The notes under the pieces are model-generated. The model did no database searches and was not told where the DNA came from. It worked only from the letters and a program-made list of their open reading frames with translations. This document shows, piece by piece, positions 13,737 to 22,756 of a DNA stretch of 40,982 nt. The position numbers were made by a program, and so were the translations under genes. Positions within the stretch are counted from its first letter, which is position 1; each line of letters opens with the position of its first letter. The stretch lies in contig JAUSDY010000003.1 of assembly GCA_030650395.1 (NCBI GenBank), forward strand, positions 1 through 40,982. The letters are read 5' to 3'. This DNA comes from Acidobacteriota bacterium (GTDB lineage Bacteria > Acidobacteriota > Vicinamibacteria > Vicinamibacterales > UBA2999).

Positions 13737-14558
13737 ATGGATACCATTCGGCTCGGATCGCAACGTTTTCCCGCTCTTCTCGCGCAAATCCCCAATCCAC
13801 CTGAAGAACTCTGGACGCGTGGCGACCTGTCGATCTGCGACAAACCCGCGGTAGCCGTTGTCGGTGCACGGGCCGCGTCCAGGGGCGGAATGGCGATCGC
13901 ATCGGCGATCGCGGGTGATCTGGCCCGCGCCGGGATCGTGGTGGTGAGCGGCCTTGCGCGCGGCATCGACTCGGCTGCGCATGTGGCCGCGCTCGATGCG
14001 GGTGGAAAAACGATCGCCGTACTCGGCACGGGCATCGACATCGTCTATCCGGCAGAGCATCGCGAGCTCACCGAGAGAATTGCGCGCGACGGTTTATTGA
14101 TCACCGAGTTCCTGCCTGGCTCGCCGCCGGAGGTCTTTCATTTCCCCCGTCGCAATCGCATCATCAGCGGCTTGTCACGCGGGGTCGTGGTGGTCGAGGC
14201 CGCGGAGAAAAGCGGGTCGCTGATCACGGCGCGGCTCGCCGCCGATCAGGGCCGCGAGGTGATGGTCGTGCCCGGCCCGGTGCTGGGGGGCCGTAACCGC
14301 GGCGCGCACGCCCTGATCCGCGATGGGGCAAAGCTCGTGGAGTCAGCGGTCGATATCCTGCAAGAGCTGGGGATCGCCACCGGACCTCCTGTTTTGGCCG
14401 GGGGGCCGGAAAGTGTTGAATTTACGGTAGATGACATCGCCCAACAGCTCGAATTGCCGGCGGGTGAAGCGCTGGCGCGGCTGCTCGAATGGGAGCTGAC
14501 CGGCGAAATCCAGCGGATTGGATCGGGGCGGTTCGTTCGTTCCCAGAGTAAGGTGTAG
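13737..14558 (+). CDS. dprA: DNA-processing protein DprA (short form)
   Basis: 273 residues. DprA protects incoming single-stranded DNA and loads RecA during natural transformation. The Rossmann-like core shows AVVGARAASRGG, VVSGLARGIDSAAHVAAL, KTIAVLGTGIDIVYP, EFLPGSPPEVFHFPRRNRIISGLS and SGSLITARLAADQGREV, all characteristic. The C-terminal DML1-like winged helix is VDDIAQQLELPAGEALARLLEWELTGEI. The N-terminal SAM-like domain common in DprA is missing: the protein begins about 10 residues before FPALLAQIP. GTGGTGATG offers three in-frame starts; I chose the ATG because GAGG sits five bases before it. Together with comF this hints at transformation capacity. Confidence 0.93.
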   Translation: MDTIRLGSQRFPALLAQIPNPPEELWTRGDLSICDKPAVAVVGARAASRGGMAIASAIAGDLARAGIVVVSGLARGIDSAAHVAALDAGGKTIAVLGTGIDIVYPAEHRELTERIARDGLLITEFLPGSPPEVFHFPRRNRIISGLSRGVVVVEAAEKSGSLITARLAADQGREVMVVPGPVLGGRNRGAHALIRDGAKLVESAVDILQELGIATGPPVLAGGPESVEFTVDDIAQQLELPAGEALARLLEWELTGEIQRIGSGRFVRSQSKV

Positions 14559-14567
14559 AGAAATCGA

Positions 14568-17279
14568 ATGGCAAAACCGTTGGTTATCGTCGAGTCGCCC
14601 GCAAAAGCCCGCACCCTGTCGCGGTTCCTTGGAACCAAGTACCGGGTCGAGGCGAGCTACGGCCATATTCGCGACCTGCCCGACTCGGCGGCTGAAGTTC
14701 CGGCTGAAATCAAGGGGAAGTCCTGGGGCCGGCTGGGCGTCGATACCGACGGCGATTTCACGCCGTACTACGTCGTGCCGGCCGACAAGAGAAAGAACGT
14801 CGCGGCGCTGAAGGCGGCGATGAAGGACGCCTCGGAGCTGATTCTCGCAACCGACCCCGATCGCGAGGGCGAGTCGATCAGCTGGCACTTGAAGGAGCTG
14901 CTGAAGCCGAAGGTCAAAGTTCGGCGGATCGTGTTCCACGAAATTACGGAAGAAGCGGTGAAGGCGGCGCTCGCCGAGGCGCACGACGTGGACGAGAACC
15001 TGGTCCGCGCGCAGGAGAGCCGCCGCATTCTCGATCGCCTGTACGGCTACACGCTCTCGCCCGTGTTGTGGAAGAAGGTGCAGACGGGGCTCAGCGCGGG
15101 GCGTGTGCAGAGCGTCGCCGTGCGCGTGATCGTCGAGCGCGAAGAAGAACGCATCGCCTTCCGCACCGCGAGCTATTGGGATCTCGAAGCGAAATTACGC
15201 GGCGGCTCGAGTGAATTCTCCGCGACGCTCGCCAAGGTCGGCGGGCAGCGCGTGGCCACCGGCAAGGATTTCGACAGCAAGGGCCAGCTCGCATCCAAGT
15301 CTGTTCGGCTGCTCGATGAAAAGACCGCGCAGGAGTTCCGCCAAGGTTTGATGCGTCGCTTGCCGTGGCAAGTGACGAGCGTCGAAGAAAAGCCCTACAC
15401 GCAGCGGCCCGCACCGCCGTTCACGACCTCCACCCTGCAGCAGGAAGCCAACCGCAAGCTCGGCTTCGGATCTGAGCGGACGATGCAGATCGCGCAGCGG
15501 CTGTTCCAGGGTATGGACCTTGGCGGCGGCGATCTCGAGGGTTTGATCTCCTATCACCGCACCGACTCGACCACGCTGAGCTCCAAGGCGCTGACCGAGG
15601 CCGCGGCGGCGGTCAAGGAGTTGTACGGCGCCGACTATCACAAGGGCCCGCGCCAGTATCAGACCAAGGTTCGTAACGCGCAGGAAGCGCACGAGGCGAT
15701 TCGTCCCACGCATTTCCATCGCACGCCCGCGTCGCTCGAGAAGATTCTCGAGAGCGACGAGATGAAGATTTACGAGTTGATCTGGAAGCGCGCCGTCGCC
15801 TCGCAGATGGCCGACGCCAAGCTGCTGCGCACGTCGGTCGAGATCACGGGCGAGGCGGGCCACGGCGTGCCCGCGGTGTTCAACGCGAGCGGCAAGGCGA
15901 TCGAATTCGCCGGCTACCTGCGCGCCTACGTCGAAGGCTCCGACGATCCGTCGGCCGAGCTCCTCGAGCAAGACATCGTGCTGCCGAAGCTGTCGGTGGG
16001 CGATGAAGTGTGGTCGCCCGACAAGATGGACCAGGATCTGATCCTGCTCGCGCTCGATGCGAAGGGCCACCAGACCTCGCCGCCCGCGCGCTATACCGAA
16101 GCGTCGCTCGTCAAGCGTCTCGAAGAAGAAGGCATTGGCCGTCCCTCGACCTACGCGCCGACGGTCGCGACGATTCAGCGTCGCGGCTACGTCACACGCC
16201 AGGGTAAGGCGCTGGTGCCGAGCTTTACGGCGTTTGCCGTCACGCGGCTGCTGCGCAACCACTTCGGCGACTACGTCGACATCGCGTTCACCGCGGAGAT
16301 GGAAGAGATCCTCGACAAGATCTCCAACGGCGAGAAGGACTGGCTCGAATTCCTCGCCGAGTTCTATCGCGGCGACGGCAAGCACCCGGGCCTCGAGCAC
16401 CTGGTCGAAGACAAGGGCCAGGCGATCGAATACCCGATGATCGAGTTGGGCAAGGATCCGGACAGTGGCCTGCCCGTCCGTGTCCGCATCGGCCGATACG
16501 GACCGTTCCTGCAGCTCGGCTCCCAGGCCGACAACGGTCCGCGCGCGTCGCTGCCTGAAGATCTGGCGCCGGCCGACCTCACGCTCGAGAAGGCCGTCGC
16601 GCTGCTGCACGCGAAAGCGCAGGGGCCGAAATCACTCGGGGTCGATCCGGCTACCGGCCAGCATGTTTACGTGATGCACGGCCGCTTCGGCGCCTACGTG
16701 CAACTGGGCGAGACGCCGGAGGATCGCGACGAGAAGCCGCGCCGCGCCTCGCTCGGGCGCGACGAAACCGAAGAGACCATCACGCTCGACGTCGCATTGC
16801 GGTTGCTCTCGCTGCCGCGCGAGCTGGGCACCGGCGACGACGGCGAGCCGATTCTTGCCAACGCCGGCCGCTTCGGTCCGTATGTGAAACAGGGCACCGA
16901 GTTCCGCTCGCTCGAAGATGCCGACGACGTGTATACGGTGACGCTGGAGCGCGCCAGGGAATTGCTGACGCAGCCCAAGAAGTCGATGCGCCGCGCCCGC
17001 TCGGCGCCGAAGGAATTGAAGTCGCTCGGCAAGCATCCCGACAGCGGCGAGGTCGTGCGCATTCTCGACGGCCGCTACGGCCCGTACGTCACCGACGGCG
17101 CGACCAATGCCTCGGTGCCGAAGGGCACGCACGTCGAGTCGGTCACGATGGCCTCGGCGGTGGCGTTGCTGGCGGAGCGTGCCGGGATGTCGAAGAAGAA
17201 GCCGATGCGCGGCGGCCGGAAGGTCTCGAAGAAAGCCGCGCCTGCGAAGGCGAAGAAGGCCGCGCCGGCGAGCGCCTGA
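14568..17279 (+). CDS. topA: DNA topoisomerase I (type IA)
   Basis: 903 residues. TopA relaxes negative supercoils through a 5'-phosphotyrosine link. The TOPRIM domain opens with VIVESPAKARTLSRFLG and contains TDPDREGESISWHL. The catalytic Tyr329 lies in ISYHRTDSTTLS; DRLYGYTLSPVLWKKV and EGIGRPSTYAPTVATI are further family blocks. In place of the usual four-Cys zinc fingers, the C terminus has four topoisomerase C-terminal repeats, recognisable by GRYGPFLQLG, GRFGAYVQLG, GRFGPYVKQG and GRYGPYVTDG (about 640-850), and a Lys/Ala tail. This zinc-less tail is found in actinobacteria and acidobacteria. It follows dprA by nine bases, the common dprA-topA order. Confidence 0.97.
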   Translation: MAKPLVIVESPAKARTLSRFLGTKYRVEASYGHIRDLPDSAAEVPAEIKGKSWGRLGVDTDGDFTPYYVVPADKRKNVAALKAAMKDASELILATDPDREGESISWHLKELLKPKVKVRRIVFHEITEEAVKAALAEAHDVDENLVRAQESRRILDRLYGYTLSPVLWKKVQTGLSAGRVQSVAVRVIVEREEERIAFRTASYWDLEAKLRGGSSEFSATLAKVGGQRVATGKDFDSKGQLASKSVRLLDEKTAQEFRQGLMRRLPWQVTSVEEKPYTQRPAPPFTTSTLQQEANRKLGFGSERTMQIAQRLFQGMDLGGGDLEGLISYHRTDSTTLSSKALTEAAAAVKELYGADYHKGPRQYQTKVRNAQEAHEAIRPTHFHRTPASLEKILESDEMKIYELIWKRAVASQMADAKLLRTSVEITGEAGHGVPAVFNASGKAIEFAGYLRAYVEGSDDPSAELLEQDIVLPKLSVGDEVWSPDKMDQDLILLALDAKGHQTSPPARYTEASLVKRLEEEGIGRPSTYAPTVATIQRRGYVTRQGKALVPSFTAFAVTRLLRNHFGDYVDIAFTAEMEEILDKISNGEKDWLEFLAEFYRGDGKHPGLEHLVEDKGQAIEYPMIELGKDPDSGLPVRVRIGRYGPFLQLGSQADNGPRASLPEDLAPADLTLEKAVALLHAKAQGPKSLGVDPATGQHVYVMHGRFGAYVQLGETPEDRDEKPRRASLGRDETEETITLDVALRLLSLPRELGTGDDGEPILANAGRFGPYVKQGTEFRSLEDADDVYTVTLERARELLTQPKKSMRRARSAPKELKSLGKHPDSGEVVRILDGRYGPYVTDGATNASVPKGTHVESVTMASAVALLAERAGMSKKKPMRGGRKVSKKAAPAKAKKAAPASA

Positions 17280-17321
17280 TCAGCTTCTCCTGTCTGTCCA
17301 CAAGGGTGTGTACTTAGGCGC

Positions 17322-17570
17322 ATGCCTCGCATGCAACTCTACTTGCCTGACGACCTGTACGACCTTGTGAAAGCTCGAGGTTTGCCTGCCTCCGAACTTC
17401 TCCAAAAGGCTGTCCGGGCGGAGGTGCGTCGACTCGACCTTCTCGCCGAGACGGACCAGTACGTCGCGAGGCTGATCGCCGAAGTCGGTCCGCCTTCGGC
17501 CCAGGACCGCGAGCAGGCTCTCTCCGTCGCACGGCGGCTCGAACGACGACCGACCCGCCGGGCGGGTTGA
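17322..17570 (+). CDS. ribbon-helix-helix-like small protein (antitoxin-like)
   Basis: 82 residues. MQLYLPDDLYDLVKARGLPASELLQKAVRAEVRR has the ribbon (strand) then two helices of a CopG/Arc-type DNA-binding fold, as in type II antitoxins. The tail (40-82) is helical and basic (RRLERRPTRR). Such proteins usually precede a PIN or RelE toxin gene; here the next gene, 69 bases on, encodes a GHKL ATPase and no toxin is visible. It could be an orphan antitoxin, a transcriptional regulator of the ATPase gene, or part of an undescribed pair. Confidence 0.7.
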   Translation: MPRMQLYLPDDLYDLVKARGLPASELLQKAVRAEVRRLDLLAETDQYVARLIAEVGPPSAQDREQALSVARRLERRPTRRAG

Positions 17571-17639
17571 CCGGACACGCTCGCACAGTTTGCAGCGCGT
17601 GTGCGCGTGGAAAGGATTTGAGCGGGTGAAGAGGATAGG

Positions 17640-19274
17640 ATGGCACGTGTGGGCGAGACGCGCGTCGACCTCCAACACCTCCTCGAAGACCTTCGCGATG
17701 CTTACACCGGGTCGCTCGAAGAGACCATCGTCACCGAGATCATGGCCAACGCGCTCGATGCCGGCGCCGCGATCATCAGCATCTCGGTGAATCCCGCGAC
17801 GTCGTCTCTCACGATCGTGGACGATGGGCGCGGGATGCAGCGCCGCGACCTGGCTCGTTATCACGACATTGCCGCCAGCACGAAGCGCCGAGGCGAAGGC
17901 ATCGGGTTTGCCGGCGTGGGCATCAAGCTGGGCCTCCTGGTGTCGAGCGAAGTGCTCACCGAGACCCGCCGTGCCAGCAGCCACGTGGCATCGAGCTGGT
18001 CGCTCGCCTCACGCTATCGCGCGCCATGGAAGTGGGTGCCGCCTCCGGGCCTGACCACGGCGCGCGGGACCGCCGTGCGGCTCACGCTGGCGAACCCACT
18101 CTCGCCGCTCCTCGACGCGGGTTTTCTCGACGAAGCCATCCGCCGTCATTTCGAGCCGCTCTTCGAGCCCGTGTTCACGACTATTCTCGCGCGTCATTAT
18201 TCGCGAAGTGTCAGCGTGCACGTCGACGGTCGCCGGCTTGCGCCTGTTGGCACCACGGCGGCCGACGTCGTGCCTGTGTCCATTCGGATGGCGCGCAGGC
18301 GCACGCCCTCGGCCGCCGGCTACCTCGCACGCCACGACGCGCCGCTGCCGATGGAGCGTCGTGGGATTGCCATCAGTACGTTCGGCAAGGTCATCAAGCG
18401 CGGGTGGGATTGGTTGGGACTCACGCCCGCTCTGTCCGACCACGTCACGGGGCTCGTCGAAGTGCCAGACTTATCAGAATGCCTCACGCTCAACAAGAAC
18501 GACCTGCTGCGCACGGGTCCTCGCGGCGCGACCTACCTGGCCTACCGCAAGGCGCTGCAGGAGGTGGTGTCGCGACAGCTCACCGCCTGGAGCGACGCGC
18601 GATCGGACTTGCCGGCGCCTCCCAAGCCGGCGCGCCTCGATCGCGACCTCGAACGTGTGCTCGAGGATCTGGCCGGCGAGTTTCCGTTGCTTCAGGCACT
18701 GGTTGAACGGCGGCCTGGAGGCCAGAAGCGCCTGCCGATAGAGGACGGTCGCGAGGGCAGCGCCATGCGCCCGTTGTTCTCGCTGATCCGGAAGGCCGAG
18801 GCCGAGCGAGACGAGGTGGAGATCCCTGACGAGCTCACGTCTGTTCCACCGGCGTCCGACCCCTCGCCGGCGCCGGACAGCGCGCCGCCGGAACCGCCCC
18901 GCAAACCGTCGCCAGAGCACGAGGCCGCGGCTCTGCCTGGATCGGGCACCACGCGGCGCCGCATCCATTACGGCCTGTCGCTCCAGTTCGAGGCGCGTCC
19001 AGACGATGAGGAACTGGGCCGGCTGGTCGACAGCACGATCTGGGTGAACGGGGCGCATCCGGCGTACCGGCGGGCGCTGTCGTCGCGATCGCTCGGCTAT
19101 CACCTGGCGCTGACGGTGGCGCTCGCCCTCGCGCCGCTGGCGGTCACGCCGGCCGAGGAGCACTTGTTTGTGACGAGGTTTCTCGCGGAATGGGGGAATG
19201 TGTCCGGGCTGCGAGCGAGCCGCGGCGCGCGACGACAGCGACTCTCACGATCGCGAGGAACTGCCCCTTCGTGA
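17640..19274 (+). CDS. GHKL (Bergerat-fold) ATPase, MutL/MORC-like, unknown function
   Basis: 544 residues. The N-terminal ATPase shows all Bergerat motifs: EIMANALDAGA (E33, N37, D40), IVDDGRGM (D61-M66), GIGFAGVGIKLG (87-98) and GTAVRLTL near 142. This arrangement is closer to MutL, MORC and Hsp90 than to histidine kinases: no H-box, no receiver domain. Residues 150-310 include HVDGRRLAP and ISTFGKVIKRGWDWLGLTP, reminiscent of the transducer domain that follows GHKL in MutL and topoisomerase VI. A Pro-rich linker (about 410-440) leads to a C-terminal helical domain with IWVNGAHPAYRRA and YHLALTVALALAPL. Substrate unknown. GAGG lies 8 bases before the ATG. Preceded by an RHH protein; bordered by a Uma2 nuclease gene. 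Confidence 0.85.
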   Translation: MARVGETRVDLQHLLEDLRDAYTGSLEETIVTEIMANALDAGAAIISISVNPATSSLTIVDDGRGMQRRDLARYHDIAASTKRRGEGIGFAGVGIKLGLLVSSEVLTETRRASSHVASSWSLASRYRAPWKWVPPPGLTTARGTAVRLTLANPLSPLLDAGFLDEAIRRHFEPLFEPVFTTILARHYSRSVSVHVDGRRLAPVGTTAADVVPVSIRMARRRTPSAAGYLARHDAPLPMERRGIAISTFGKVIKRGWDWLGLTPALSDHVTGLVEVPDLSECLTLNKNDLLRTGPRGATYLAYRKALQEVVSRQLTAWSDARSDLPAPPKPARLDRDLERVLEDLAGEFPLLQALVERRPGGQKRLPIEDGREGSAMRPLFSLIRKAEAERDEVEIPDELTSVPPASDPSPAPDSAPPEPPRKPSPEHEAAALPGSGTTRRRIHYGLSLQFEARPDDEELGRLVDSTIWVNGAHPAYRRALSSRSLGYHLALTVALALAPLAVTPAEEHLFVTRFLAEWGNVSGLRASRGARRQRLSRSRGTAPS

Positions 19275-19280
19275 AGCGCT

Positions 19281-19847
19281 TCAGAGGAACAGTTTGTCGA
19301 GTGGCAGACCCCAGCCTGGCAGGAGCGGGGTCGTCAGCGTTTCGGTCGTATCGAGCGTGTTGACGAGGGGGAATGACCCGTCGGCTGCGCGCCGGCAGAC
19401 CACTACCCGATTGCGGTCGGGATCAACCATCCAATATTCACGGACGCCTTCGCGGTCGAACAGCTGCCGCTTGAGCGTCTGGTCACGCTTTCGTGTGCCA
19501 GGCGAGAGGATTTCAACCACCAAGCCAGGCGCGCCTTTGACGTTCGCCTCGGTGAGGATGTGGAGTTGATCGCCAAGTACGACAAGCAGGTCCGGTTCCA
19601 CGACGTCGTAGGGCGTTATGACCACATCGAATGGTGCCGCGTACAGTTTTCCCTGCTCAGAATGCCCCTCGAGGTGAACTCCTATGGAAATCGTGAGTCG
19701 TACGGAGAGCTCTTGATGCCGGTTGGTCGGCGAGGGCGTCACGAAGTGCTCCCCGGCGATAAGCTCGTGGCGGAGCCTGTCGCCTTCCGGGAACATCGCG
19801 ACGAGGTCGTCGTAGGTGAGCCTGGTCGCGGAACCGGCCGTGGACAT
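19281..19847 (-). CDS. Uma2 family endonuclease-like protein
   Basis: 188 residues from ATG 19847, chosen for GGAGGGA six bases upstream. Uma2 (DUF820) has a PD-(D/E)XK nuclease fold: LTYDDLVAMFPEGDRLRHELIAGEHFVTPSP, then the active-site strand VVEPDLLVVLGDQLHI (Asp) and GAPGLVVEILSPGTRKRDQTLKR (Glu, with the Lys one motif later), ending LPGWGLPLDKLF. Biological role is not established; the family is abundant and often amplified in mobile or accessory regions. Convergent with the GHKL ATPase gene, six bases apart. Confidence 0.9.
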   Translation of the reverse strand: MSTAGSATRLTYDDLVAMFPEGDRLRHELIAGEHFVTPSPTNRHQELSVRLTISIGVHLEGHSEQGKLYAAPFDVVITPYDVVEPDLLVVLGDQLHILTEANVKGAPGLVVEILSPGTRKRDQTLKRQLFDREGVREYWMVDPDRNRVVVCRRAADGSFPLVNTLDTTETLTTPLLPGWGLPLDKLFL

Positions 19848-20398
19848 CGCGTCCCTCCCTTCCATCCGGCAATCCTAGCATCGTCGCTCGACATGCACTG
19901 AAAGGTGCGAACACCGTGCCGCGAGGGTTTCGGCCAGAACCCGCGGAGGGGTGAATTCTGGTGCGCAGAATCTGCTGTGCGGCGATGGCTTGCATGGCGA
20001 AGAATCTGCCGTAGCTGATGGCTTGCGAGGCCTCAATCAACTGCCCCGAAGCAGGTGGACCCTGTCCCCGTGCTGGCGGAGGCCGGTAGGCCGCCAGACC
20101 GTGTGGCTGTATTGGGCTATCGAGATCGACCCATCTCCCGATGCGTTCAAGGCGTCGAGCAGCCGCAAACGACGAGGCCGCTAGCGAATCCGGCCACATT
20201 GAAAGCGATCATATGACCCGCTACACTGCGGGCGGCGTGCGGGTACTTGGCTATCGAGTTGAGCCGACTACTTGTTAGGCGTCCCGCTTATCCACCGTTT
20301 GCGCATCGACCGACAGCGTGCTATTGTCAGTTCAGTCACTTGGAAAACATCCGGGTGGCCATTTAACGAATCGGTTCATTAACGAAGGGACAGAAAAG
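19848..20398. other. 550-base region without a convincing gene
   Basis: No open frame here shows family signal, a ribosome site or codon bias. Two frames (19951-20184 plus and one on the minus strand) are shadows in a mixed-composition stretch. A weak extended -10 pattern, TGC-TATTGT near 20322, with TTGCGC 17 bases before it, could serve the DUF3825 gene. A lone GTTAGGC (20274-20280) was considered as an attC end and set aside. Confidence 0.5.
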
Positions 20399-21730
20399 AT
20401 GGAAACCACGCCTGTACTCCGCAAACCCGCCGACAATCTCTTCGATTTTGCCTGGATGCCCGCAAGGAGTGCGGACACTCCGAAGAGTGAGATCTACTAC
20501 TCCCGACTGCGGGACCTCGCCGAGCGCGCGCAACCCGAACGCTGGTCATTCGATCCGGCGCAGCCATTCGTCATCCTGGGCAACTACTTGCGCTACACCT
20601 TCAAGCGACTGCACCAGGAAGGCAAGATTGAGGAAGGCGTCGATGCCGGCGGCAACAAGGTTGCGGCCTTTAACACGGGTCTGTTTACACCCAACTACGA
20701 GCCGATCTACGCGTTCTTTGAAGCGAATCGAGATCCAGCTCGTCAACCTTGGGTTCTCAGGGACTTCATCGCCGAGAGCGACCGAAGGGTCGCGTTCTTC
20801 GCCCGGCGGCCTCGTCCTGCTCGTTACTTCGACAAGCCAGGCGAACTCATCTACGATCCCGATCGAGAATTGATTCCGAATCTCGACCACATTCTCGACG
20901 AAAACCTCGAGCGCTATCCTGCTGACCTGCGAGACAACTCTCACCGCCGTCGCATGATGTTGCAGGGCGCCGTGACCGAGGCGGGCAAGCGGGCGCAAAT
21001 GAATTACAAGGTCGCAGTTCCACAGTTCTACTTTGGCCATGAAGGCGCGGAACCGGGACGCATCCAGCTGTTGCTGCCTCTGTGCTTTGAAAGCCCAGCC
21101 CGCGCCGACCTGGCCCTCGTGGTAGAGCGCGAAGAGCGTACCTATCGAGCCTTCACCGTATTGGCGCTGGATCGTGCGTACAACAACGCTAGGCTCATCG
21201 CCAAACCCGAGAGCGACTGGCTTCCGCTGACGGGCTCGATCGAGCGCCACACCTCCGAAGCCACCGGGGCTTCGACAAAGGACTGGGTTTACTGCGGCTC
21301 CGAGCCGCCTGCGGGTGCCGCCAGTACGCAGAGCCTCCTTCACACACATCAGGCCATTTGGTGCAGTCCACCCGGGTTGCGCGCGTGGCCCGACACGCCG
21401 TCACCAGGAGATCGGCTCTGGCTTGTCTGGCGTGATCCCAACCAACACAGGTTCCTACTCCTGGGCGGCGGCGTGTTGCTCAAGGCTCCGCGCGACCTTT
21501 ACCAAACGAACCTGTTGTGGACCGATCCAGACGCACCCGGGCTGCGCGCGGAAGCGGAGCGCCAGGGCTACGGCGGCGGAACTGGCATGTCCTTCCTGAG
21601 ACTTTCGAAGGTAGTTGTTACTGCTGCGCCGTTTTCGGTCGTCGATGGCTTGGGCGAAGTAGCCAATGGCCTTAACGTGACCAGATCGAAGCAAAGCGCA
21701 TTGCTTGAGGACACGCTCCAGATCGCGTGA
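20399..21730 (+). CDS. DUF3825 protein with extra C-terminal domain
   Basis: 443 residues from ATG 20399, preceded by a purine-rich AAGGGACAGAAAAG. Residues 1-285 match DUF3825 as I know it: FDFAWMP, SRLRDLAERAQPERWSF, FVILGNYLRYTFKRLHQEGKI, AAFNTGLFTPNYEPIYAFFEAN, YFDKPGELIYDPDRELIPNLDHIL, and the terminal ALDRAYNNARLIAKPESDWL. This domain's activity is unknown; it has been seen linked to RNA-binding modules. Residues about 310-443 form a second domain (HQAIWCSPPGLRAW, PGDRLWLVWRDPNQHRFLLLGGGVLL, GMSFLRLSKVVV) that resembles small PUA/EVE-like barrels in rhythm only. Base composition is less GC-biased than in housekeeping neighbours, suggesting transfer. Confidence 0.82.
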   Translation: METTPVLRKPADNLFDFAWMPARSADTPKSEIYYSRLRDLAERAQPERWSFDPAQPFVILGNYLRYTFKRLHQEGKIEEGVDAGGNKVAAFNTGLFTPNYEPIYAFFEANRDPARQPWVLRDFIAESDRRVAFFARRPRPARYFDKPGELIYDPDRELIPNLDHILDENLERYPADLRDNSHRRRMMLQGAVTEAGKRAQMNYKVAVPQFYFGHEGAEPGRIQLLLPLCFESPARADLALVVEREERTYRAFTVLALDRAYNNARLIAKPESDWLPLTGSIERHTSEATGASTKDWVYCGSEPPAGAASTQSLLHTHQAIWCSPPGLRAWPDTPSPGDRLWLVWRDPNQHRFLLLGGGVLLKAPRDLYQTNLLWTDPDAPGLRAEAERQGYGGGTGMSFLRLSKVVVTAAPFSVVDGLGEVANGLNVTRSKQSALLEDTLQIA

Positions 21731-21822
21731 GCCTACCACCGCTTGCAGCCGTCGGCGCGCGATGTGATGATGACGCGCGCCGCGGCTGAAGCGGCACGTT
21801 GATATGGCAGCTTCGATCGAGA

Positions 21823-22488
21823 ATGCTCACAGAACAGCAAAAGACGGCTCTAACCGTGGTACTGCGCGCTTGTGCCGACGAGTGCATGCGCAGTCCCCTC
21901 GGGAACCTCCTGGAATCTCATCTGAAGGTAGTCGCTGCCGACGCCTTGCTTCGGTCCGGTTACTCAATTCTGGAGTCGGCCAATCGGAAGGGCAGCGGTC
22001 GGCTGGTTTCGCTGCGGTCAGGTGTGCTGACGTCTACGCTGGAGCCGCGACCATCGATCGCCCCGTTTTCAGACTCCACGAAGGCGAAGATGTCTCCTGA
22101 CTTGCGCGTGTGGGCGCCTTGTCGTTTGGTACTGGAACTTCAGGTCCGCAGCTCGTTCGGTTCTCAGAGCGCCCTCTTTTCTGAGAATCTGTTCGACGAT
22201 CTCCGACGCGTTGGCAACCAGGCAGTCGACGCGTTCGTCCTCGCGGCCGACGTAACGTTGTACGACGCACTACGCGGAATCAAGCAAGATCGGCGTGGCC
22301 GCAAAGCCAAGTATGCGGACGTCATGCCTCTGTTTCTTCCAGCGTCCGAAACATTACCGGCAACGTTCGAAGAAGCCGGCGTTCGCTCAGTTCAAACAGC
22401 GGGCGGCCACTTCGAAATCACCGGCGCTCTCTTGAAGACGGCCTTCAAGGTGGATCGCTGTGTAATAGGCGTTTGGCGAGCTGCCTAA
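21823..22488 (+). CDS. PD-(D/E)XK-like protein, putative restriction-type nuclease
   Basis: 221 residues from ATG 21823 (a TTG at 21799 gives eight more residues and is less likely). The N terminus is helical (QQKTALTVVLRACADEC, ESHLKVVAADALLRSGYSI). Around residues 95-115, KMSPDLRVWAPCRLVLELQVRSSFGS reads as PD...ExQ, the arrangement of a PD-(D/E)XK site with Gln replacing Lys, as in BglII; the following helix (LFDDLRRVGNQAVDAFVLAAD) fits the fold. This is inference from pattern; I do not recognise a named family. It follows the DUF3825 gene by 92 bases. Low GC relative to the core genes. Confidence 0.6.
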   Translation: MLTEQQKTALTVVLRACADECMRSPLGNLLESHLKVVAADALLRSGYSILESANRKGSGRLVSLRSGVLTSTLEPRPSIAPFSDSTKAKMSPDLRVWAPCRLVLELQVRSSFGSQSALFSENLFDDLRRVGNQAVDAFVLAADVTLYDALRGIKQDRRGRKAKYADVMPLFLPASETLPATFEEAGVRSVQTAGGHFEITGALLKTAFKVDRCVIGVWRAA

Positions 22489-22573
22489 CCACGAATGCGG
22501 CGCATTGTGAATGTGCCGAACCTCTGCAGGTGAAAACTGTGAGGCCCGAGATGATGTACGAGGCAGTTCGACC

Positions 22574-22601
22574 TCTCAACTCGGCACTCTTGACTCTGAA
22601 C
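22574..22601. repeat. heptamer array, four TCTNAAC-type units
   Basis: TCTCAAC, TCGGCAC, TCTTGAC, TCTGAAC in direct succession. The same unit type as at 4495, 24265 and (reverse complement) 24217 and 39354. Confidence 0.8.
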
Positions 22602-22756
22602 TCGCTGGGTTGACACCCGCAGGCGCCCTCTCGTAAGATTTTTGAACTCTCAAGAGCGATCAATGAAGCGGCACATTTTCCTCCCCTCGCCGTTCGACCT
22701 GGCACCCCGTGCCGGGATTACGATCGCGTTTCTCAACTAAAACCTGTAGCTCCCAA

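Noticed and set aside
15195-16610. Long antisense open frame (471 codons) inside topA
   Set aside because: In GC-rich DNA the strand opposite a real gene is often open. The translation has no family signal or ribosome site, while the plus strand encodes a clear topoisomerase I.
17322-17570. A type II toxin-antitoxin operon
   Set aside because: Only the antitoxin-like ribbon-helix-helix protein is present; no PIN, RelE or other toxin gene lies on either side.
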